Below, piece after piece: positions 1 to 5,222 of a stretch of 5,504 nucleotides of DNA (positions are counted from its first letter, which is position 1; each line of letters begins with the position of its first letter). The position numbers were made by a program, and so were the translations under genes. This stretch comes from JBAXLO01 sp037134755 (GTDB lineage: Bacteria; Bacteroidota; Bacteroidia; Bacteroidales; JACABE01). The notes below the pieces were generated by a model. The model searched no databases. It was not told the DNA's origin and saw only the letters and a program-made list of their open reading frames with translations. The stretch spans positions 1 through 5,504 of the forward strand of contig JBAXLO010000270.1 in NCBI GenBank assembly GCA_037134755.1, in the 5' to 3' direction.

Positions 1-1
1 A

Positions 2-73
2 ACAAAAGGAGCATTAAACATTCGTGGAGACGAGCTGACAAAAGTAGCAAGGGATTCAGATGAAAAGCTGTGA
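2..73 (+). CDS. C-terminal end of an unidentified protein (5' partial)
   Basis: This is the only forward frame open from the window edge. It reads TKGALNIRGDELTKVARDSDEKL and stops at TGA (71-73). The peptide is charged and polar, with the composition of a real, soluble, probably helical C-terminus. I do not recognise the family and 23 residues are too few to assign one. Its stop overlaps a GTG at 70-72 that opens the frame of the following interrupted gene. This gives the GTGA-type junction typical of translationally coupled operon neighbours. An alternative is a chance open frame of 24 codons, which is quite possible at this length. Confidence 0.4.
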   Translation, partial: TKGALNIRGDELTKVARDSDEKL

Positions 74-126
74 AACTTGGTATATTTCATACAAGCAGAC
101 TTAAGTAGTATCACGATAAGGATCCT

Positions 127-606
127 TTGAATCCTGAATACAAGCTGATGTACGAGCGTACGAAGCCTTTATCAGAAGCTGCCTTGGCTTTATTTATTGA
201 AAAAAATAGTGTAAAAGGTACACAGATGGACCAAACATTGACGGTTCGTAATCATTTGAAAAGAATAAAAGGGGCAAAAGGTTTGGCTCGTGATTGGTAC
301 AACCGTACAGCTGCGATTTATGCTGTAAAAAATCCCGGAAGGATGAAAGCTATCTGTAGTAGTGGTTTGAAAACTTTTAATGGTAAGATAGATGATGTTA
401 TACCGGCATTAGCTACTCTTGCTCTGAATATTGGAGATGATTTGAATCCGTTAGTGGTTGCTATTAAAACAAAAGTTGATGCCAAATATGCAATTATTAA
501 TCCTGATTGCGAATTACAGGTTGAAGATATAGGTGCTACAGGTTTTATATATGATGATTTAACTACAGCATGTAGCCTGCTAATGAAAATGGAATATAGA
601 AATTAG
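127..606 (+). CDS. Hypothetical protein, upstream piece of the interrupted gene
   Basis: This is an open frame of 159 codons if started at TTG 127, ending in TAG (604-606). A TTG start is weakly supported by AAGGAT at 118-123, only a few bases upstream. The first in-frame ATG is at 148 and would give 152 residues (MYERTKPLSEAALALF). The protein is soluble in character, with basic helical stretches such as VRNHLKRIKGAKGLARDWY and a later alternation of hydrophobic residues (VIPALATLALNIGDDLNPLV). No signal peptide, membrane segment, metal-binding cluster or nucleotide-binding loop is visible, and I do not recognise a named family. It ends with MEYRN directly before the amber codon. The same frame resumes without any other stop, so this is probably not a complete protein. 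Confidence 0.5.
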   Translation: MNPEYKLMYERTKPLSEAALALFIEKNSVKGTQMDQTLTVRNHLKRIKGAKGLARDWYNRTAAIYAVKNPGRMKAICSSGLKTFNGKIDDVIPALATLALNIGDDLNPLVVAIKTKVDAKYAIINPDCELQVEDIGATGFIYDDLTTACSLLMKMEYRN

Positions 607-615
607 GGAAGGCTA

Positions 616-975
616 ATGGACAGCCATCCTAATAACGAAAATAATATTCAGGAATCATTCCATGATATGGAATTATTATTGGTCAAACAACAAACAAAAT
701 GGGATATTAGTCTGAATACTACATCGCCTATAGATATTGGCAGACACATACAGATAGCTATAAGTAAGCTTAGAGCTTTAGTTAAAGGTGGTAATGCTAA
801 GATGTATCTGGTTTCTACTCAGGGTGGCATTGACAGCCTAGCTGTTGAATTGATTGATGGTGTTGAGAGAAAATTTACAGCCGCCGATTTTCACTTTGCC
901 GATTACAGTAAAAATCGCCATCTAACTATTGTTAGAAATTCTATTTTGCCATTACTTTTTAAACTTTTTTTATAA
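616..975 (+). CDS. Hypothetical protein, downstream piece of the interrupted gene
   Basis: An ATG at 616 opens 119 codons ending in TAA (973-975). It lies nine bases after the amber stop of the preceding piece and in the same frame. A purine run at 606-612 (GGGAAGG) sits only about three bases from the ATG. That is too close for an ideal Shine-Dalgarno but could allow reinitiation. The middle holds a basic, hydrophobic stretch (IGRHIQIAISKLRALVKGG) and a segment rich in small and beta-forming residues (MYLVSTQGGIDSLAVELIDG). The extreme C-terminus is hydrophobic (ILPLLFKLFL). I recognise no family. The likeliest reading is the C-terminal 40 percent of a larger protein rather than an independent gene. 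Confidence 0.5.
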   Translation: MDSHPNNENNIQESFHDMELLLVKQQTKWDISLNTTSPIDIGRHIQIAISKLRALVKGGNAKMYLVSTQGGIDSLAVELIDGVERKFTAADFHFADYSKNRHLTIVRNSILPLLFKLFL

Positions 976-1031
976 ATAAAAACATAGGGTACTTAAAATT
1001 ATATTACAACTAATAATACAATCTAATAATT

Positions 1032-1065
1032 AAAGCTCTGTCATTAATTTGGCAGAGCTTTTTTT
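1032..1065 (+). terminator. Rho-independent terminator of the first-kilobase unit
   Basis: The arms AAAGCTCTG (1032-1040) and CAGAGCTTT (1053-1061) are exactly complementary. They can be extended inward by a U-G and a C-G pair, leaving an eight-base loop. The right arm merges into seven T (1059-1065). It lies 57 bases after the TAA at 975, so it ends transcription of the interrupted gene. Confidence 0.9.
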
Positions 1066-1247
1066 ATGGTTTTATTAATGAAAATAATCATTTAATCTTA
1101 TCAATAATTAATTAAAAAATGTGTTTTGTGACTATTTATATATATATATTGTATGAAATATAAATAATATAGTTAAATAAATGTTAACATAAACTACTGT
1201 AAAAAGTCAATAAGCAGAAAATAAAGGGTGAGGAATTACTTAAAAAA

Positions 1248-1263
1248 TAAAGCTATAGCTTTA
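1248..1263. repeat. 16-bp perfect palindrome TAAAGCTATAGCTTTA
   Basis: The sequence is its own reverse complement. An overlapping pair of arms, ACTTAAA (1238-1244) and TTTAAGT (1260-1266), gives an alternative pairing over the same site. It lies about 115 bp upstream of the promoter of the kinase-like gene, so it could be an operator-like protein site or just a chance palindrome in AT-rich DNA. There is no T-tract following, so it is not a terminator. Confidence 0.45.
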
Positions 1264-1361
1264 AGTAAACTTAGTCATTGTTCTACATGATAAATATCAA
1301 CATGGTAGTAATTTTGGGCTGTAAATAAATTAATTGTGAACTCATATTTATACGATTTTAC

Positions 1362-1392
1362 TTGTTTTTCTTTTCTTTTATTCGTATCTTTG
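1362..1392 (+). promoter_or_regulatory. Bacteroidota housekeeping-type promoter for the kinase-like gene
   Basis: TATCTTTG at 1385-1392 matches the Bacteroidota -7 consensus TAnnTTTG at every defined base. TTG at 1362-1364 matches the -33 element, with a 20-base spacer, which is the expected range. Transcription should start a few bases downstream, near 1396-1400, giving a leader of about 65 nt that begins at an 8-bp inverted repeat (1396-1403 with 1409-1416). Confidence 0.7.
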
Positions 1393-1452
1393 TATTACTA
1401 TATTATATATATAGTATAATTAATCTTTAATTTAACAACTACTAATGGTAGT

Positions 1453-1460
1453 AAGGAGGT
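1453..1460 (+). promoter_or_regulatory. Strong Shine-Dalgarno AAGGAGGT
   Basis: AAGGAGGT ends four bases before the ATG at 1465 and is complementary to the usual 16S anti-SD. It fixes the start of the kinase-like gene. It also stands out because neither the SPFH gene nor dnaA in this window has a comparable site, in keeping with weak SD use in Bacteroidota. Confidence 0.8.
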
Positions 1461-1464
1461 ACAA

Positions 1465-2166
1465 ATGGAAAATATCTTATACAAATACATGGTTGAAAGA
1501 TTTAAAGAAGATAAAATTGATAAAAAACACACACCTAATCTTCCTTTTATTACAATTTCAAGAGAATATGGTTGTCCTGCCAAAGAGATTGCAGCATTAC
1601 TTGTTGAGAATCTTAATAAACAAATTGCAAAAGATAATGTAATCCCACCTTGGCGATGGATAAGTAAAGAGATATTAGAAGTCGCTTCAGAAGAATTGAA
1701 TGTTAATCCATCGAGAATAAAATTACTATTCGGTAATGAAAAAAGAGGTATAATTGAAGAAATACTAACTTCATTATCTCAAAGATATTATCATTCGGAT
1801 CAAAAGATAAGAAAAACATTAGCTCAAGTTATTACAGATTTTGCTTTTGATGGTAATGTGGTTATTGTTGGAAGAGGAGGAATTGCTGCTACACTTGAAG
1901 TAGTGAATGGATTACATATACGATTGATAGCCCCAATTGAATGGAGAGCTAACAAAATAAAAGAAAGAGGGTATTGTGATTCTATTGAACAAGCAAAACA
2001 AATAGCTTATGATACCGATAAAAAGCGAGCAGAATTTATTAATTCAATGAATAAGAAAACAATTGATAATACTTCATTTGATCTTACTTATAATTGTCAA
2101 TTTTTAAATAAAGATGAAATTGTTTCATCAATTATTTATCATCTTAAGATGAAAGGAATGATTTAA
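1465..2166 (+). CDS. Cytidylate kinase-like family protein
   Basis: This 233-residue protein resembles the cytidylate kinase-like family (Pfam Cytidylate_kin2 type), P-loop relatives of nucleoside monophosphate kinases with no established substrate. Visible landmarks are a hydrophobic strand running into FITISREYGCPAKEIAALL (residues 28-46), at the place where family members carry ISREYGSGGREIA, then VVIVGRGG (132-139), LHIRLIAPIEWR (150-161), and a basic lid-like segment with DTDKKRAEF near 183-191. The first 25 residues are polar and basic and not part of the core. The ATG is set by the strong SD just upstream. The loop reads GCPAKE, without the Gly-rich GSGG and without the GKS/T of true kinases, so phosphoryl transfer cannot be assumed. 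It is not the essential Cmk, which has a canonical Walker A and a different layout. The gene appears monocistronic, between its own promoter and a terminator shared with the convergent SPFH gene. Confidence is good for the family and low for the reaction. Confidence 0.85.
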   Translation: MENILYKYMVERFKEDKIDKKHTPNLPFITISREYGCPAKEIAALLVENLNKQIAKDNVIPPWRWISKEILEVASEELNVNPSRIKLLFGNEKRGIIEEILTSLSQRYYHSDQKIRKTLAQVITDFAFDGNVVIVGRGGIAATLEVVNGLHIRLIAPIEWRANKIKERGYCDSIEQAKQIAYDTDKKRAEFINSMNKKTIDNTSFDLTYNCQFLNKDEIVSSIIYHLKMKGMI

Positions 2167-2202
2167 TCATTTACGAATTAAAGAAAGTTGCTTAGTTTTA
2201 AC

Positions 2203-2236
2203 AAAAAAGCCTGTCAAATAATTGACAGGCTTTTTT
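2203..2236. terminator. Bidirectional terminator between convergent genes
   Basis: The arms AAAAAAGCCTGTCAA (2203-2217) and TTGACAGGCTTTTTT (2222-2236) are perfectly complementary over 15 bp around an ATAA loop. Each strand therefore ends in a GC-containing stem followed by six U. It lies 36 bp after the kinase-like stop and 25 bp after the SPFH stop on the other strand, so it serves both. Confidence 0.95.
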
Positions 2237-2261
2237 ATTTGTATTACAATCTAAAATGTTA

Positions 2262-3194
2262 TTATTTAATACTTTTATCTGTTTGCATCATAGCCATCAT
2301 CTGTTTCATAGTTTTTTGCATGCCTTCGGTACTACCATCTAAAAAGATAACGTTACCTTTTCCATACTCTGCGAAATTCTTGATAGATTCAGTCCACATG
2401 CTAAAAAGGATAACACTAATATCCATATTAGCTTGTTTCATTTCTTCAGCAGCCAAACTCATACCCTTGGCTACTTCTTCGCGGAATAAAGCTACTCCCT
2501 GTCCACGTAAACGGGCAGCTTCGCGTTCAGCTTCAGCTGAAATCTTTATTGCATTACCTTCTGCCTGCGCAGCTTTTGTTTTGGTAATTAATAAAGCTTG
2601 TCCTTCATTTTCGGCAGCAGCTTTAAGGTTATTACTTGCTACTACTCTACTCATACTTTCAATAATAGCCTGATCAAAAGTAATATCATTTATCTGTAGA
2701 TCTTGTAAATGATAACCCCAGGTTAATAAAGTATGATCAATTTGTTGTTTTACATACTCTACTATTTCTCCACGGAGAATAAGTATTTCTGCTTGTTTTT
2801 TTGTTGCTACAAAAGCACGTATCGAACCTTCAATAGTACGAATAAGTGCTTGCATAAAATCTCTGTCGCTAATAAATTTAAAAGCAACATTCTTAATGTT
2901 TTCTTCATCCTGATTAAATACAGAATACAAAAGCATAGATTTAAAATAAACATTCGCCTGATCAACTGTTACTGCTTGAAACTCCAGTTCAACTGAACGG
3001 TTCTGAATACTAATTTTCTTAAATACTACTTCCAAAAAAGGTATCTTAAAGTTAAGACCTGGAAATAATACTCTACGATATTTCCCAAACATGGTAACAA
3101 CTGCCATGTTTCCTTGTGGAACGGTAACCAAACCGCTTAAAATAATTACAAGGATAATAAATCCTGCAATTGGTAATGCATACTCTGCCATCAT
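2262..3194 (-). CDS. SPFH/Band 7 (stomatin/prohibitin-like) membrane protein
   Basis: This 310-residue protein has one N-terminal membrane anchor (about residues 7-25, LPIAGFIILVIILSGLVTV). It is followed at once by the start of an SPFH domain (VPQGNMAVVTMFGKYRRVLFPGLNFKIPF, 25-53) that continues to about residue 190. Residues about 188-245 form an Ala/Glu/Lys-rich helical segment (NNLKAAAENEGQALLITKT onward), the coiled coil by which SPFH proteins assemble. The C-terminus is a Met-rich tail (MQKTMKQMMAMM). Slipin-type SPFH proteins, including the plant HIR group it resembles, form oligomeric membrane scaffolds and often modulate proteases or channels. The role here is inferred only from the family. 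No NfeD-type partner is adjacent; the gene stands alone. Two consecutive ATG codons (3192-3194 and 3189-3191 on the complement) make the first two Met ambiguous by one residue. No SD is seen. The protein faces the cytoplasm or periplasm depending on anchor orientation, which I cannot decide. Confidence 0.92.
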   Translation of the reverse strand: MMAEYALPIAGFIILVIILSGLVTVPQGNMAVVTMFGKYRRVLFPGLNFKIPFLEVVFKKISIQNRSVELEFQAVTVDQANVYFKSMLLYSVFNQDEENIKNVAFKFISDRDFMQALIRTIEGSIRAFVATKKQAEILILRGEIVEYVKQQIDHTLLTWGYHLQDLQINDITFDQAIIESMSRVVASNNLKAAAENEGQALLITKTKAAQAEGNAIKISAEAEREAARLRGQGVALFREEVAKGMSLAAEEMKQANMDISVILFSMWTESIKNFAEYGKGNVIFLDGSTEGMQKTMKQMMAMMQTDKSIK

Positions 3195-3235
3195 GATTTA
3201 TTTTTTTAATGATTAATACTAAAATAATAAGTTTT

Positions 3236-3243
3236 CAAAAGTA
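3236..3243 (-). promoter_or_regulatory. Bacteroidota -7 element for the SPFH gene
   Basis: On the complement this reads TACTTTTG, an exact match to TAnnTTTG, about 42 bp upstream of the SPFH start. Transcription would begin near 3230, giving a leader of about 35 nt. No TTG lies at the usual distance upstream (only a T-rich stretch near 3261-3265 of the complement), so the -33 half is weak. Confidence 0.5.
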
Positions 3244-3328
3244 CTTCTTTTATCAATGCGAAAATAATATTTCATCATTTTTATTTTTTTAAAATAATTC
3301 GACTAATAAGCTACTTAGATAAAACAGC

Positions 3329-3388
3329 AAAAAATTAAAGAAATATTTCTCAAAAAATCATCAAAAAAGTAATAATAAAGTTTTTTTT
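3329..3388. other. Helically spaced A/T tracts (candidate curved DNA)
   Basis: The centres of three A6 tracts and one T8 tract lie about 23, 11 and 19 bp apart, close to multiples of one helical turn. Spacing of this kind is the known basis of intrinsic DNA curvature. The site lies about 290-350 bp upstream of dnaA and 135-190 bp upstream of the SPFH gene. In sequence this AT-rich, chance alignment is possible. Confidence 0.35.
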
Positions 3389-3660
3389 AACGGAATTTTT
3401 ATTTAATATTGTTGAGTGGAAAGTTGGAATATTTAAATAATATATAAGCTTGTTATTTAGAGATGTAGTTATTATTTAAGGAAAATATATATTTTAATGT
3501 GTTTTGGGTGCATATACAAAAATAAATATGAAAAGTCAAGTGAAAATAAATTTTTTTTTAAACTATTTTAGAGGGAATTTTGTTGAAAAAATCAGGACTC
3601 CTTTTATTATATAGAAGAATGATATTATTTTCAAAATAGAAAGAAAAACTAAATTAAAAA

Positions 3661-3684
3661 ATGCTAATAAAATCAGGATGTTAA
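3661..3684 (+). other. Possible seven-codon leader frame overlapping the dnaA start
   Basis: ATG at 3661 reads MLIKSGC and stops at TAA 3682-3684, past the dnaA ATG at 3678 in another frame. A ribosome terminating here would sit on the dnaA start, so coupling or competition is conceivable. Neither start has a usable SD. Such a short frame is readily produced by chance. Confidence 0.2.
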
Positions 3685-5129
3685 AAACGAAAGATATCGA
3701 TTATTTAATTGTTTGGGGAAATTGCTTAAAAATTATTCAGGATAATCTTGGAAATAGCCAGAGTTATAAAACCTGGTTCGAACCTATTAAACCTGTTAAA
3801 TTAGAGAACAATGTGCTTACCATTCAAGTACCTAGTCAGTTTTTTTATGAATGGTTAGAAGAACATTATATTGGGCTACTAAAGAAGACAATAAAAAAAG
3901 AATTGGGTGTAAATGGGAGATTAGAATACAGTATTATAATGGATAATTCTAATTATGGAAAGGAACCATATACAATTCAAGTTCCAACATCAAATAAAAA
4001 AGCTACTCAAAACCAAGCTGTAAATATGCCAATAGATATAAATAATAATTCTTCAAAAGAAATTCCTAATCCTTTTATTATTCCAGGATTGAAGAAAATA
4101 AAAGTTAACTCTCAGTTAATTGATCATTATTCTTTCGATAATTTTATTGAAGGAGATTGCAATAGATTAGCAAGATCAGCAGGATATGCTGTGGCAGAAA
4201 ATCCGGGAAAAACTGCGTTTAATCCGTTACTTATATATAGTAATGTAGGCTTAGGTAAAACACATTTAGCTCACGCTATTGGAATCCAAGTGAAAAACAA
4301 TTTCCCTGAAAAGATTGTATTATATGTAAGTACTGAGCAATTTATTCAGCAATATATTGACTCTATAAGAAATAATAACCATAATGATTTTATACATTTT
4401 TATCAAATGATGGATGTATTAATCATTGACGACATTCAGTTTTTAGCTGGGAAAGAAAAAACTCAGGATGTGTTCTTTCATATATTTAATTACCTACACC
4501 AACGAGGGAAACAAATTATTATAACATCCGACAAGGCTCCTGTTGAACTAAATGGAATGGAACCAAGATTAATTTCACGTTTTAAGTGGGGTTTATCAGC
4601 AGATCTTCAAATACCAAACATTGAAACAAGAATTGCAATTCTACAAAAGCGATTATATAAAGATGGTATAGAAATGCCTGCGGAGGTAATAGAATATCTT
4701 GCTTATAGCATAACTAATAATATCAGAGAATTAGAAGGAGCTTTGATTTCACTATTAGCACAATCTTCATTAAATAACAAAGTTATTACGCTTGATTTAG
4801 CAAAGCAGATGATAGATAAGTTTGTAAAAAACACAACACATGAATTATCTATTGATTTTATCCAGAAAATTGTTTGTGATCATTTTAATATCTCAGTCGA
4901 AAAGATTAGTTCTAAAACTCGTAAACGTGATGTTGTTCAGGCTAGACAGCTTGCAATGTATTTTTCGAAGAAATTAACAAAATCATCCTTAGCATCTATA
5001 GGTTTACAGTGTGGTAATAAGGATCATGCAACGGTATTACATGCTTGTAGAACCGTAAGTAATTTATTAGAAACAGATAAGAGTTATAAAAACAATGCTT
5101 TGGAATTAGAAAAGAAATTCAAAATATAA
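3678..5129 (+). CDS. dnaA: Chromosomal replication initiator protein DnaA
   Basis: This is a 483-residue AAA+ initiator that binds origin DnaA boxes, oligomerises with ATP and opens the duplex. Domain I spans about 8-88, with the conserved WxxCLxxI and YKTWFEPIKP. A polar, low-complexity linker rich in Asn, Lys and Ser follows (about 89-145). The AAA+ core covers about 146-370: Walker A VGLGKTHL (190-197), Walker B LIIDDIQFLAG (248-258), sensor I TSD (283-285), box VII RLISRFKWGL with the presumed arginine finger R301, and sensor II NNIRELEGAL with R350. Domain IV (about 388-483) holds the ARQ helix (422-424) and the DnaA signature GNKDHATVLHA (446-456). KDH in place of RDH is common in Bacteroidota. 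Length is normal and the ATG at 3678 begins just ahead of domain I with no SD. One oddity is that the first two Walker A positions are S188-N189 instead of Gly-Gly or Gly-x. The gene stands alone, with no dnaN beside it. Confidence 0.98.
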   Translation: MLKTKDIDYLIVWGNCLKIIQDNLGNSQSYKTWFEPIKPVKLENNVLTIQVPSQFFYEWLEEHYIGLLKKTIKKELGVNGRLEYSIIMDNSNYGKEPYTIQVPTSNKKATQNQAVNMPIDINNNSSKEIPNPFIIPGLKKIKVNSQLIDHYSFDNFIEGDCNRLARSAGYAVAENPGKTAFNPLLIYSNVGLGKTHLAHAIGIQVKNNFPEKIVLYVSTEQFIQQYIDSIRNNNHNDFIHFYQMMDVLIIDDIQFLAGKEKTQDVFFHIFNYLHQRGKQIIITSDKAPVELNGMEPRLISRFKWGLSADLQIPNIETRIAILQKRLYKDGIEMPAEVIEYLAYSITNNIRELEGALISLLAQSSLNNKVITLDLAKQMIDKFVKNTTHELSIDFIQKIVCDHFNISVEKISSKTRKRDVVQARQLAMYFSKKLTKSSLASIGLQCGNKDHATVLHACRTVSNLLETDKSYKNNALELEKKFKI

Positions 5130-5145
5130 TAACTAAAATATTAAA

Positions 5146-5184
5146 TAATCAGTATTTGATTTAATTTTAAAGAAATACTGATTA
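5146..5184. terminator. Hairpin after dnaA
   Basis: The arms TAATCAGTATTT (5146-5157) and AAATACTGATTA (5173-5184) pair over 12 bp with a 15-base loop, starting 17 bp after the dnaA stop. There is only a short, broken T run downstream, so it may act as an mRNA 3'-end stabiliser or a weak terminator rather than a classical one. Confidence 0.5.
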
Positions 5185-5195
5185 AATTTGACTTA

Positions 5196-5222
5196 AAATC
5201 CTCTCTACCCAAGAGAGGATTT
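5196..5222. terminator. Second, GC-richer hairpin downstream of dnaA
   Basis: The arms AAATCCTCTCT (5196-5206) and AGAGAGGATTT (5212-5222) pair perfectly over 11 bp around a five-base loop, ACCCA. On the + strand only TTT follows, and on the complement the stem runs into TTTT. It could end dnaA transcription or that of a gene entering from the right on the minus strand. Together with the preceding hairpin it makes a double stop. Confidence 0.6.

Larger units (their letters stand above)
70..975 (+). pseudogene. Uncharacterised Bacteroidota protein gene interrupted by two in-frame TAG codons
   Basis: Frame 1 runs about 301 codons from GTG at 70 to TAA at 973-975, broken only by TAG at 106-108 and TAG at 604-606. 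The two long open pieces are in the same frame and are separated only by TAG plus the codons GGA, AGG and CTA. Reading through the second stop gives MEYRN-[stop]-GRLMDSHPN, which reads like continuous protein sequence. Reading through the first gives KLGIFHTSRLK-[stop]-YHDKDPLNPEYK. The first long piece also lacks a convincing start, beginning at a TTG, as expected if its true 5' end lies upstream. I see no catalytic motif, signal peptide or membrane segment, and the predicted character is mainly helical. The string IFHTSRL vaguely recalls the start of DUF6261-type Bacteroidota proteins, but I cannot support that assignment. The parsimonious reading is a recently inactivated gene. Suppressed or reassigned TAG, or a pair of separately translated proteins, are alternatives. 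Confidence 0.6.
976..1464. other. AT-rich intergenic region (489 bp)
   Basis: No convincing gene is present on either strand. The region holds the terminator at 1032-1065, an alternating TA run at 1137-1149, a 16-bp palindrome at 1248-1263, and the kinase-like gene's promoter and Shine-Dalgarno at its right end. An isolated second TAnnTTTG match (1309-1316, TAATTTTG) has no TTG at the proper distance. The stretch 1066-1237 is otherwise featureless, stop-rich AT sequence. Confidence 0.8.
3195..3677. other. Divergent AT-rich intergenic region between the SPFH gene and dnaA (483 bp)
   Basis: No gene is supported. The region contains the SPFH promoter element, a 12-bp palindrome AGAAATATTTCT (3339-3350), A6 tracts at 3329-3334, 3352-3357 and 3363-3368, T8 at 3381-3388 and T9 at 3551-3559. 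Near dnaA the sequence AAAATCAGGA occurs twice (3588-3597 and 3669-3678). The best -7 candidate for dnaA is GAATTTTG (3575-3582), one base off TAnnTTTG, with only a T-tract at the -33 position. I found no convincing DnaA box (TTATCCACA type), so an origin cannot be claimed. Confidence 0.75.

Noticed and set aside
1137..1149. Alternating TA run as a repeat or phase-variable switch
   Set aside because: It is short and lies in uniformly AT-rich sequence, far from any promoter element.
1309..1316. TAATTTTG as a second promoter for the kinase-like gene
   Set aside because: It is an exact -7 match, but no TTG lies 19-21 bases upstream; the nearest is about 28 away.
1398..1583. Minus-strand open frame of 61 codons
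   Set aside because: It lies over the promoter and start of the kinase-like gene, and its composition reads as an antisense shadow.
1445..1642. Plus-strand open frame of 65 codons
   Set aside because: It overlaps the kinase-like gene in another frame. The kinase frame has the SD and the family motifs.
2188..2673. Plus-strand open frame of 161 codons with hydrophobic stretches
   Set aside because: It is antisense to the SPFH coding region and reads through the bidirectional terminator. The hydrophobic runs come from the complement of charged Ala/Glu/Lys-rich coiled-coil codons.
2733..2996. Plus-strand open frame of 87 codons, Cys/Phe/Tyr-rich
   Set aside because: It is a shadow of the SPFH gene on the opposite strand, with no independent start signal.
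3195..3677. Chromosomal origin next to dnaA
   Set aside because: The region is AT-rich and possibly curved, but I saw no TTATCCACA-like box cluster. The nearest match, AGTGGAAAG near 3415, differs at both ends and is single.
5008..5023. TGTGGTAATAAG as a DnaA box inside dnaA
   Set aside because: It has several mismatches to the consensus and lies within codons for the conserved domain IV.
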